Of a stretch of 64,000 nt of DNA, positions 42,842 through 50,766 are shown in pieces. The number at the start of each line of letters is the position of its first letter. Position 1 is the stretch's first letter. The stretch lies in the NCBI GenBank assembly GCA_938048185.1, contig CALIVT010000016.1, forward strand, positions 1 through 64,000, given 5' to 3'. The position numbers and the translations under genes were made by a program. The notes below the pieces were generated by a model. The model was not told the origin of the DNA. It ran no database searches and saw only the letters and a program-made list of their open reading frames with translations. Source of the stretch: an uncultured Arenicella sp. (GTDB lineage: Bacteria; Pseudomonadota; Gammaproteobacteria; Arenicellales; Arenicellaceae).

Positions 42842-42996
42842 TTGATCTACCTCTAAAATTATCGCTCAATTCGATTCTTAATTATCAATATCGAAGAGTC
42901 TAGTATTTTCGTTTTTGAGTGCATCGCGAAGTCCTAAATAAAACAACTAAGCAATTTGGCACTAAGTGTCGCGCGTGGGTAAACCACCGCTCGGAC

Positions 42997-43737
42997 TTAT
43001 CCACTGGTGATCAGTGTACCAATTTCTTCACCCTGTGCCATCTTTGCTAACGCACCCGGCTCGCTAATAGACAAGACTCGCAGGTCCATATTGTTATCGC
43101 GACACAACGCAATTGCAGTGGCATCCATAACGCCTAGACGTTTTTGCAACACTTCATCATAACTAACTTGATCGTAGCGAACCGCATCAGCATTGGTTAC
43201 TGGGTCGCTGTCGTAAACACCGTCGACCTTAGTGGCTTTGACCAGAATGTCGGCGTTGATCTCGGCTGCACGCAAGCTTGCTGCGGTATCCGTCGTAAAA
43301 TAAGGATTGCCTGTGCCTGCCGCGAAAATCACCACTCGACCTTGATTTAGATGTTTTAAAGCACGTAAACGCACATACGGCTCTGACACCGGCGAAATCG
43401 GAATGGCAGATTGTACGCGGGCTTCGATGCCAATTTGCTTGAGAGCTTGTTGCACCGCTAGTGCATTCATAACAGTGGCTAACATACCGATATAGTCGGC
43501 TGTTGCGCGCTCTATTCCCGATTCTGAGGCGGAAATACCGCGAAAAAAGTTACCACCACCAATAACAACAGCCACCTGAGTCCCTGTTTCGACGACACTT
43601 GCTATCTCGCCGCAGACAGCATTAAGCACTTGTGCATCGATCCCAAATTTAGCATCACCGGTACTACCAGCAAGGGCTTCACCACTGAGTTTGAGTAAAA
43701 TTCTACGAAAACCAGGTGTTGAGGGGTTGATTGGCAT
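42997..43737 (-). CDS. pyrH: UMP kinase
   Basis: Phosphorylates UMP to UDP; hexameric and allosterically controlled. 246 residues of the amino-acid-kinase fold: RILLKLSGEALAG, VAVVIGGGNFFRG, ADYIGMLATVMNALA and GTGNPYFTTDTAASLRAAE. It follows tsf by about 150 bp of spacer containing a small GC-rich hairpin (43858-43871). Confidence 0.98.
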   Translation of the reverse strand: MPINPSTPGFRRILLKLSGEALAGSTGDAKFGIDAQVLNAVCGEIASVVETGTQVAVVIGGGNFFRGISASESGIERATADYIGMLATVMNALAVQQALKQIGIEARVQSAIPISPVSEPYVRLRALKHLNQGRVVIFAAGTGNPYFTTDTAASLRAAEINADILVKATKVDGVYDSDPVTNADAVRYDQVSYDEVLQKRLGVMDATAIALCRDNNMDLRVLSISEPGALAKMAQGEEIGTLITSG

Positions 43738-43883
43738 TAGGCGATACTCCGCTGGGCGTTAATTATTATTAGTCGATAAAAATGCGCTTAGCCGGCCAGG
43801 CAAACTGAACAATATTGCCCGACCTCACGTTTTGATATTAACGCTAGTGGCCGCCTACGCGACCGTTCGCGTTATACACTCTA

Positions 43884-44762
43884 TTAAGCTTTACCAGCCT
43901 GTGCCATTACTTCGCTTACGAAGTCATCTTCTTTCTTTTCGATGCCTTCACCAACTTCATAACGTACAAATTGCTGCACTTGCGCGCCCGCCGATTTTAA
44001 CAATTTTTCAACCGTCGTATCAGGGTCTTTTACAAACGCTTGGCCAAGTAACGTCACTTCGTTCAAGTACTTTCGAACACGACCTTCGACCATTTTTTCC
44101 ATAATTTCGGGAGGCTTGCCACTTTCAGCCGCTTGCGCCGCGAAAATTTCACGCTCTTTCGCTAATAGCTCAGCAGGTACTTCGTCAGCAGAAACACAAA
44201 CAGGCCTACTTGCGGCAACGTGCATCGCAATATCTTTTGCAAGATCTTCACTGGCACTCGCTAAACGCGTTAGTACTGAAATTTTGTTGCCGTGCTGATA
44301 GGCACCCACAACTTCGCCGTCGCCGGCTGCAACAATTTCAAAACGGCGAACCGTAATATTCTCGCCAATTTTTTGAATCAATGCTTGGCGCGCTTCTTCA
44401 ACCGTCGGACCCTCAGCAGTCGCGGTTGCAGCCAATGCCTCAACGTCAGCGGGCGAATTTGCCATAACCGTCTGTGCAACCTGGTTAGCGAATGCGATAA
44501 AAAATTCATCCTTGGCGGAGAAATCGGTTTCCGAATTAACTTCAATAGCAACGCCTTTGCCGCCCTCAACTAAGGTCACAATAGTGCCTTCAGCTGCGAT
44601 ACGACCCGCTTTTTTATCCGCTTGCGCTGCACCACGCTTACGCAGCTCTTCGATGGCCGCTTCGATGTCACCATCGGTCTCGGTCAACATTTTCTTACAT
44701 TCCATCATGCCTGCGCCGGTACGCTCGCGCAGCTCTTTAACTAATGAGGCAGTAATCGCCAT
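43884..44762 (-). CDS. tsf: Elongation factor Ts
   Basis: Nucleotide exchange factor for EF-Tu. 292 residues. The N-terminal UBA-like module with [19 protein letters not shown] is followed by [20 protein letters not shown] and the C-terminal core repeats ([36 protein letters not shown]). It lies 88 bp downstream of rpsB with a strong hairpin between the two. Confidence 0.98.
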   Translation of the reverse strand: MAITASLVKELRERTGAGMMECKKMLTETDGDIEAAIEELRKRGAAQADKKAGRIAAEGTIVTLVEGGKGVAIEVNSETDFSAKDEFFIAFANQVAQTVMANSPADVEALAATATAEGPTVEEARQALIQKIGENITVRRFEIVAAGDGEVVGAYQHGNKISVLTRLASASEDLAKDIAMHVAASRPVCVSADEVPAELLAKEREIFAAQAAESGKPPEIMEKMVEGRVRKYLNEVTLLGQAFVKDPDTTVEKLLKSAGAQVQQFVRYEVGEGIEKKEDDFVSEVMAQAGKA

Positions 44763-44799
44763 TTCATCACCTATAAAATTTATTCTAACTCTAAATCAG

Positions 44800-44833
44800 G
44801 ATATAGAGCCAATGTTCATCCAGGCTCTATATC
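44800..44833 (-). other. Perfect 11-bp hairpin between rpsB and tsf
   Basis: GATATAGAGCC (44800-44810) pairs without mismatch with GGCTCTATATC (44823-44833), loop 12. No T run follows on the minus strand, so read-through is expected. It could be a processing site or partial terminator that sets the S2 to EF-Ts ratio. Confidence 0.65.
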
Positions 44834-44850
44834 TCGTGCTCAAATAGCGA

Positions 44851-45912
44851 CTAAGCTAATTTGGCTTTGGCTTGTGAGATCCACTCTTCGCGTTCGATAC
44901 GGCCTTTGAAGTTTAATTCACCATCGATACGCTCTACCTCTTCAGGTGTGAAATCAGCGATTTGTTGAAAAGTGCTAACACCAAGTGCGTGCAGCTTACC
45001 CTCGATCACCGGGCCAATGCCGTTGATCTCAGTAAGCTTGTCCGCTTCACCGGAAGTCGCCGCTTTTTCAACGACGGGTGCTGCAACTTCTTCAACAACC
45101 GGAGCCGCCGCTTCTTCCGCAGCTGGCACTTCGGCAGCAGGCGCTGCGACCGGAGCAGCCGCTTCAGCCGCTTCGACCACTTCGATGTAATCATTTGCAT
45201 CGCCGCTAGCAACCGCTGGCTTTATCTGGGCAGCAGAACGGGCATTAATCATCGTGTCAGCAACGGCTTCTACGTACAGACGAATCGCGCGAATCGCGTC
45301 GTCGTTACCTGGAATAACATAATCAATACCGTCTGGTACGCAGTTTGTGTCAACCACCGCAATAACCGGGATGCCTAGTTTATTGGCTTCCGAAACCGCA
45401 ATGTACTCAGACTTAACGTCAATAACAAACAACGCATCAGGCACGCCTTGCATGTTTTTAATGCCACCAAGACTGCGCTCAAGCTTAATGCGCTCACGAT
45501 CCAGCGTTAATGATTCTTTCTTGCTCAAACGGGCGTGAGTACCTTCAACCAACGCGGTATCGAGCTCTTTCAAACGTTTGATTCTGTTTTTAACGGTTTT
45601 GTAGTTAGTCAACATGCCGCCTAACCAGCGGTGATTGACGTATGGGGCGCCCGCACGTTCTGCGGCGTCTTTAACAAGCGTGCTTGCTGAACGCTTAGTA
45701 CCAACCATCATGACTTGACCGCCGTTGCCAACAATTTGACCGATGTAGTTCATCGCATCGTTGAACATCGGCAGCGTTTGCTCAAGGTTGATAATATGAA
45801 TTTTGTTGCGCTCACCGAAGATAAACGGGCGCATTTTTGGTGACCAATAGCGAGTTTGGTGACCGAAGTGTACGCCTGCTTCAAGCATCTGGCGCATAGT
45901 AACGTCTGACAT
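44851..45912 (-). CDS. rpsB: Ribosomal protein S2 with C-terminal helix-hairpin-helix extension
   Basis: 353 residues, about 110 more than usual. Residues 1 to about 228 are a complete S2 ([66 protein letters not shown]). Residues about 229-290 form an Ala/Glu/Val/Pro-rich linker. Residues 291-353 are a helix-hairpin-helix domain ([20 protein letters not shown], then [16 protein letters not shown]). Similar HHH tails occur on a few ribosomal and respiratory proteins; their role is unknown. There is one continuous frame, no frameshift. The start ATG is at 45912. Confidence 0.97.
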   Translation of the reverse strand: MSDVTMRQMLEAGVHFGHQTRYWSPKMRPFIFGERNKIHIINLEQTLPMFNDAMNYIGQIVGNGGQVMMVGTKRSASTLVKDAAERAGAPYVNHRWLGGMLTNYKTVKNRIKRLKELDTALVEGTHARLSKKESLTLDRERIKLERSLGGIKNMQGVPDALFVIDVKSEYIAVSEANKLGIPVIAVVDTNCVPDGIDYVIPGNDDAIRAIRLYVEAVADTMINARSAAQIKPAVASGDANDYIEVVEAAEAAAPVAAPAAEVPAAEEAAAPVVEEVAAPVVEKAATSGEADKLTEINGIGPVIEGKLHALGVSTFQQIADFTPEEVERIDGELNFKGRIEREEWISQAKAKLA

Positions 45913-46130
45913 GTGTGTACTCCAAATTGTACGGGTTTAGACTAATCCGATGTGCCTGAACTACTAACTCCGAATCGCAGCAATAACTTTAAGTGAAGCA
46001 ACCCAATGCGGGCCGCCGTTAGTGGAGACCGACTCAGAACTTCTAAATCGGAATCTTCAATAAAATCAAAGGCTTTTAACGACCCAAAGCACCCAGTAAT
46101 TGCGTATGGCAAACGGACGATTTAAGTTGA
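45913..46130 (-). promoter_or_regulatory. Long rpsB 5' leader, candidate S2 autoregulatory RNA
   Basis: From the promoter below, rpsB mRNA would start near 46130, giving about 215 nt of untranslated leader with no ORF. In gammaproteobacteria S2 represses rpsB-tsf by binding such a leader. GTCTCCACTAACGGCGGCCC lies in the middle of the leader (46015-46034) and resembles a structured block. Structure was not computed. Confidence 0.4.
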
Positions 46131-46136
46131 GGCGCG

Positions 46137-46164
46137 TTTATACCATAGCGCGTTGATTTTACAA
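46137..46164 (-). promoter_or_regulatory. Candidate rpsB promoter
   Basis: On the minus strand TTGTAA (46159-46164) and TATAAA (46137-46142) are 16 bp apart. Position fits a highly expressed ribosomal operon promoter with a long leader. Confidence 0.5.
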
Positions 46165-46311
46165 AGAAAAATACAGCCAATTTACTTAGTATTTTTGATT
46201 TACCCTGACTTTATTTAAGTGCGGAAATTTCGGCACTCGTTTGCGGCTCTTCGTCATCCATGTCAAGCTATGTGTGAGCAGTATGGCTAACTATCACTCA
46301 GGAACCAAAAC

Positions 46312-47892
46312 GTGCAACAACTTAGTGGACTAGACGCTTCATTTTTATATTTAGAGACGACCAATTGCCCTATGCACATTGGGTCGCTCATGATTTACGA
46401 TCCGTCGACAGCGCCAGGTGGGGCCGTTGGTTTCAAACAAATAATGGCCAACGTACTCGAACGCGCCCATCGTGTGCCGTCAATGAACAACCTATTGGTC
46501 GAGGTTCCACTGCGGCTAGACCACCCCTACTGGAAGTCTAACGGCGCATTTGACCCAGAGTTTCACATCCGACACATTGCGCTGCCCAAACCGGGCGACT
46601 GGCGCCAGCTTTGCATTCAAGCATCGCGTCTGCACGCCCGCCCACTGGATCGCGCACGACCACTTTGGGAGTTTTATGTTATCGAGGGCTTAGACAATGT
46701 TGAAGGCTTTCCCCCAGGATGCTTTGCTCTGCTCACGAAAATGCATCACGCTGCGATCGACGGCGCATCGGGCGTGGAAATCGCGGCTGCCATTCACGAT
46801 CTGAGTGCACATTATGCGATCGATGACACCGACAAAACCATCAAGAAGGAGCGAACGCCCACCAACACGGAGCTTATTTGGCGCTCTCAAGTCAACAATA
46901 TAAAGACCCCATTGCGCGTATTTGAAGTGGCCAAGAATACGATTCCCGGAGTGGCTAAGCTCGTGGCTGGTTTAGCGCGAGGCAAACTCTCGCGCGTTAC
47001 CGACATTCCGCGCACGCGTTTTAACACAAACGTCTCACCGCACCGCGTGTTCGATGCAGTAGAGTTTGATTTTGCTGATATCAAACATATTAAAAACGCG
47101 GTGCCTGGCGTTACCGTCAACGACGTCGCCTTAGCGATTTGCGGAGGCGGTTTACGAAAGTATTTGCAGAGCAAAAATGAACTGCCAGAGCGCTCGCTTG
47201 CGGCAATGGCCCCGGTTAACATTCGCACCCAAGATCAACACGGCAAAGCCGGCAATCAGGTTTCACAGCTAACGGTGCGAGTTCGCAGCGATATTGACGA
47301 CCCACTGGAACGGCTACAGGCAGTGAGCGAAGGCACTTCGCAAGCGAAAGAGCTTAATAACGCCATTGGTGCCAAAACCATGACCGACTATACGCAATTC
47401 GTGCCGTCGACCTTGACCGCCGCCGCCGCTCGACTTTCCAGCCGCTTAGCACTAGTAAACCGTGTTAAGCCATCGTACAACTGTGTCATCACTAATGTTC
47501 CCGGCCCCCAAGTTCCCTTGTATTTTACCGGCGCTAAGATGTTAAGTAATTTCGGTCTTGGCCCGGCGATTGATGGCATGGGGTTATTTCATGCATTGTT
47601 GAGCTACTGCGGAAAATTTAATATAAGCATTAACGCCTGTCGTGAGATGATGCCTGACCCAGCATTCTATGCGGAATGTTTGCGAGAGTCATTTACCGAA
47701 TTGCTGGCTGCAAGCGTACCCGACGAGAGCCCGTCCAAACGCAAGAAAGTAGCAAAAAAAACAAGTCGTAAGACAAGCCAAAAGACAGCCAAGAAAGTGA
47801 CTAAAAAAGTGACTAAAAAAGTGACTAAGAAAACGGCTAAGAAAACGGCCAGAAAAATGACTAAAAAGACCGAGGGGAAGACTCCTCGGTAG
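46312..47892 (+). CDS. Wax ester synthase/diacylglycerol acyltransferase with Lys-rich tail
   Basis: 526 residues. The WS/DGAT fold: N-terminal LSGLDASFLYLETTNCPMHIGS, catalytic HHAAIDG at 145-151, and the C-terminal NVPGPQVPLYFTGAKM with GLFHALLSYCGKFNIS. It would esterify fatty alcohol or diacylglycerol with acyl-CoA to make wax esters or triacylglycerol, stored at the inner membrane. Residues about 472-526 are a Lys/Thr/Ala tail (KKVTKKVTKKVTKKTAKK), like H1-type bacterial histones. The start is GTG at 46312 with AGGA eight bases upstream. An alpha/beta hydrolase follows 38 bp later. Confidence 0.9.
   Translation: MQQLSGLDASFLYLETTNCPMHIGSLMIYDPSTAPGGAVGFKQIMANVLERAHRVPSMNNLLVEVPLRLDHPYWKSNGAFDPEFHIRHIALPKPGDWRQLCIQASRLHARPLDRARPLWEFYVIEGLDNVEGFPPGCFALLTKMHHAAIDGASGVEIAAAIHDLSAHYAIDDTDKTIKKERTPTNTELIWRSQVNNIKTPLRVFEVAKNTIPGVAKLVAGLARGKLSRVTDIPRTRFNTNVSPHRVFDAVEFDFADIKHIKNAVPGVTVNDVALAICGGGLRKYLQSKNELPERSLAAMAPVNIRTQDQHGKAGNQVSQLTVRVRSDIDDPLERLQAVSEGTSQAKELNNAIGAKTMTDYTQFVPSTLTAAAARLSSRLALVNRVKPSYNCVITNVPGPQVPLYFTGAKMLSNFGLGPAIDGMGLFHALLSYCGKFNISINACREMMPDPAFYAECLRESFTELLAASVPDESPSKRKKVAKKTSRKTSQKTAKKVTKKVTKKVTKKTAKKTARKMTKKTEGKTPR
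47793..47828 (+). repeat. 12-bp tandem repeat coding for a Lys-rich tail
   Basis: A GTGACTAA core recurs at 47797, 47809 and 47821 with A-rich flanks, exactly 12 bp apart, coding repeated KKVT. The repeat region is in frame and continues as diverged copies (KKTA) to about 47860. Confidence 0.85.
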
Positions 47893-47930
47893 TGACACGT
47901 CAAGTAATAAAAATTTAAGTAGTAAAATTA

Positions 47931-48821
47931 ATGAAAGAGAAGTATCTAATGGCTAACGGTTTGCGTTTAGCCTACGACGAATTTGGCGACCCGTCCAAAC
48001 CCGCCATTGTGCTAGTGATGGGCCTAGGCACGCAAATGATCGCGTGGCCTGAGCCATTTTGCCAAGCGCTTGCCGACCAAGGCCATAGAGTGATTCGCTT
48101 TGACAATAGAGACATCGGCTTATCGCAAAAAATTGAGCCAAAAAAGAAAGTCAATATTCTAAAGTTGATGATACGCAAAAAACTAGGGCTGTCGGTCAGG
48201 CCGCCCTATACACTCAGAGACATGGCTGCCGATGCCATTGGCGTTTTAGACTTCCTTGAAATTGACGCTGCACACTGGGTTGGCGCATCAATGGGTGGCA
48301 TGATTACCCAGATTTTGGCGGCTGAATACCCAGAACGCAGTTTGTCGCTAACCTCGATAATGTCAACCAGTGGTAACCCTGAACTGCCTGCAGCAAGCTT
48401 AAAAATTGTTGGAAAATTGATCAATCGACCTGACCGAACCAACGAGACGGCGTACTTAAAATATATGCTCGAGATCTGGTCGATTATTGGCAGTCCTGAC
48501 TTTCCGCCTGATCGGCAAGAACTCAGCGAACGAATTTTGGCAAGTGCAAATCGCTCATATTCGCCAACCGGTTACACGCATCAGTTGGCGGCAATTTTAG
48601 AGAGCGGCGATCGCCGCGGTTTATTGCGTAAAATTACACTACCGAGCTTGGTTATTCACGGCAAAGAGGATGTGCTTATTCCCTATCAAGGCGGGGTCGA
48701 CACCGCGGAAAATTTATCGACCTCAAGACTCGAGCTATTTGAAGGTATGGGGCATGATCTGCCACGCGAGCTAATCCCTAAGTTCGTGCGGCTTATTTGC
48801 GAACAAACGAGTACTGCTTAG
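47931..48821 (+). CDS. Alpha/beta hydrolase
   Basis: 296 residues, alpha/beta hydrolase fold close to the 3-oxoadipate enol-lactonase/aclacinomycin methylesterase type. Oxyanion region VLVMGLGTQMIAWPEPFC, nucleophile Ser in VGASMGGMITQIL, Asp in VIHGKEDVLIPYQGG and His in LFEGMGHDLPRE form the triad. No signal peptide is present. Directly after the WS/DGAT gene, it might act as a lipase or esterase on stored lipid or other esters; that is inference. Confidence 0.85.
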   Translation: MKEKYLMANGLRLAYDEFGDPSKPAIVLVMGLGTQMIAWPEPFCQALADQGHRVIRFDNRDIGLSQKIEPKKKVNILKLMIRKKLGLSVRPPYTLRDMAADAIGVLDFLEIDAAHWVGASMGGMITQILAAEYPERSLSLTSIMSTSGNPELPAASLKIVGKLINRPDRTNETAYLKYMLEIWSIIGSPDFPPDRQELSERILASANRSYSPTGYTHQLAAILESGDRRGLLRKITLPSLVIHGKEDVLIPYQGGVDTAENLSTSRLELFEGMGHDLPRELIPKFVRLICEQTSTA

Positions 48822-48897
48822 GTGCCAAACTTTTAAAGTTAATCGCAGGTGAAGGTAAGTCAGGGCTAGTAAGTTAGCCGGGAGTCTGTGAATAAAT

Positions 48898-49686
48898 TTA
48901 CGAGTGATATTTTTTAATCAATAAGCGACTCAACCCTTTAGGCTGAAACGCGGCCCATTGACCGGGCACTTGCGCTAAACGGTCGGCCAACACTTTGATT
49001 ACAATGGGATTAACGCCCAGACCGAGATGACTGGCCGGCACCACAATATTTTCGGTTTGCGCGTTCTTTTTTTGACCGCCCTTATTTCCCGAGTGTTGCA
49101 CTGACCCTTCCCATGCAACAATACCGTCGGAACGCGAGAAAATAGACGTGGTTGGCACGGGCGGCGCATCGTTGAGTTGGCGGTAGCGGTTCTCATCGAT
49201 AGCCGACGGTTCACCGTTAAGTGCTTTGAATAAAGCATGCGCATTAGAGTGATTTGGCTGCCCCGAAATTGGGCTGCCGAGGGTAATAACTGACCGCACC
49301 TGATCAGCACAAATTTTGGCGACCTCACGCGCGTACAAGCCGCCAAGACTCCAACCAATCAACGATACTTTGCCGCCGGAATTTCCTGCAACTTCGCGCA
49401 CCAACGCGATCATTTCGTTTTCCAGTTCGTCATTGAACAATATATTCGAACCTAAACCCCAACCGTGAGTCTGGTAACCAAGGTCATCAAGTAAACGTCT
49501 AAGCGGTCGAGTCGCGCTGTCGCTGCTAACAAAGCCTGGAAATACGATAACCGAGTGACCATCGCCCCTGGGCAAGCGCTTAAGTAAAGGTCGTAGGGCG
49601 TAAAAACTTTGCCACTCGAAAATTGCACGTGGTTCAGCGTAGCGCCAAAAATTAAATTGAGTTTGTCGGACAAGACTCAGTGACAT
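48898..49686 (-). CDS. Alpha/beta hydrolase (lipase/PGAP1-like)
   Basis: 262 residues. HSVIVFPGFVSSDSATRPLRR is the oxyanion region, VSLIGWSLGGLYAREVAK contains the nucleophile Ser, SRSDGIVAWEGS the Asp and VVPASHLGLGVNP the His. The pattern fits a small group of soluble lipase-like hydrolases. The ATG at 49686 is preceded by AGAGGGTGG; a GTG two codons upstream is possible. It converges with the other hydrolase gene and diverges from map. Confidence 0.82.
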   Translation of the reverse strand: MSLSLVRQTQFNFWRYAEPRAIFEWQSFYALRPLLKRLPRGDGHSVIVFPGFVSSDSATRPLRRLLDDLGYQTHGWGLGSNILFNDELENEMIALVREVAGNSGGKVSLIGWSLGGLYAREVAKICADQVRSVITLGSPISGQPNHSNAHALFKALNGEPSAIDENRYRQLNDAPPVPTTSIFSRSDGIVAWEGSVQHSGNKGGQKKNAQTENIVVPASHLGLGVNPIVIKVLADRLAQVPGQWAAFQPKGLSRLLIKKYHS

Positions 49687-49803
49687 AACCACCCTCTACT
49701 AACTTCGTTGTTATGGATAATCGTTTTTATCTTTATTTAGATAGCTTACAACGCAATCTGAAAATTCCGAAGCATATTTGGTGAATTTGTTTAAACTCTG
49801 GTT

Positions 49804-49835
49804 TTGACGTATCGAGCGCGCATATTTGCTACACT
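49804..49835 (+). promoter_or_regulatory. Candidate map promoter
   Basis: TTGACG (49804-49809) is followed after 20 bp by an extended -10, TGCTACACT (hexamer 49830-49835). The 20-bp spacing is long, but the TGn compensates. The leader would be about 50 nt. Confidence 0.4.
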
Positions 49836-49891
49836 GTCACGCTTTAAAGCACGCTCTCATTAGCATCACACTTACCGATAAATATTTACCC

Positions 49892-50662
49892 ATGACTGTT
49901 AGTATAAAAACCGGCGCCGAAATCGATCATATGCGCACTGCGGGCAAGCTCGCAAGCGAAGTATTAGACATGATCGAAGAGTATGTTGTGGCCGGCGTGA
50001 CCACCGATGAATTAAACACCATTTGCCACAACTACATCGTCAATGAGCAAGACGCGATTCCCGCTCCGCTAAATTACCGGGGCTTTCCTAAATCCATTTG
50101 CACGTCTGTCAATCACGTGATCTGCCATGGAATTCCTGGCGACAAGAAGTTAAAAAAGGGCGACATTATTAATATTGACGTGACCGTTATTAAGAATGGC
50201 TATCACGGTGACAATAGCCGCATGTATTATGTCGGCCAGCCCAGCATTCTCGCTAAACGCTTATCAGAAGTTGCCAAAGACGCAATGCTTATCGGTATCG
50301 ACATGGTTAAACCAGGCGTGCAGCTCGGCGATATTGGCCACGCGATTCAAAAGCACGCAGAAGCGGCTAATTTCTCCGTTGTTCGCGAGTATTGCGGGCA
50401 CGGTATAGGTCGCGTTTTCCACGAAGAACCACAAGTACTGCATTACGGAAAACCAAAAACCGGAATGACCTTAAAACAAGGCATGACCTTTACTATCGAG
50501 CCGATGATAAACGCGGGGCGCAAAGAAACGAAACTGTTGGCTGACAATTGGACTGTGGTTACACGCGACCACTCCTTGTCCGCGCAATGGGAACACACGA
50601 TTCTGGTGACCGCCAATGGCTACGAAATTTTAACTAATTCGGCACAGGCCGTATTGCCTTAG
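49892..50662 (+). CDS. map: Methionine aminopeptidase type I
   Basis: Removes N-terminal methionine from new proteins; dinuclear metal enzyme. 256 residues from the ATG at 49892, which gives the family start MTVSIKTGAEIDHMRTAG; an upstream start at 49826 would add 22 atypical residues. Metal ligands: Asp in INIDVTV and GYHGDNSRM, His in EYCGHGIGRVFHEEP, Glu in FTIEPMIN and QWEHTILVT. rpsB, usually divergent from it, is separated here by three genes. glnD follows. Confidence 0.97.
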   Translation: MTVSIKTGAEIDHMRTAGKLASEVLDMIEEYVVAGVTTDELNTICHNYIVNEQDAIPAPLNYRGFPKSICTSVNHVICHGIPGDKKLKKGDIINIDVTVIKNGYHGDNSRMYYVGQPSILAKRLSEVAKDAMLIGIDMVKPGVQLGDIGHAIQKHAEAANFSVVREYCGHGIGRVFHEEPQVLHYGKPKTGMTLKQGMTFTIEPMINAGRKETKLLADNWTVVTRDHSLSAQWEHTILVTANGYEILTNSAQAVLP

Positions 50663-50766
50663 AGCATTGTCCTAGACTGCTGACAAGACCATAGACCTGC
50701 TATTGGCCAAAGTCGTTACAAATCAATGGTCAGCACGATCATTTAAACTAGAGTTAGGCCCGCGTT

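Noticed and set aside
43858-43871. CGCGA/TCGCG mini-hairpin between tsf and pyrH
   Set aside because: Only 5 bp of stem and no T tract; too weak to call as a terminator.
44962-45378. 138-codon plus-strand ORF over rpsB
   Set aside because: Shadow of the repetitive Ala/Glu linker of S2; Arg/Phe/Ser-rich with no support.
47667-47903. Two overlapping minus-strand hydrophobic ORFs (FLVTFLVTF repeats)
   Set aside because: They are the reverse reading of the Lys-rich tail repeat, which turns into Phe/Leu/Val and only mimics a membrane protein.
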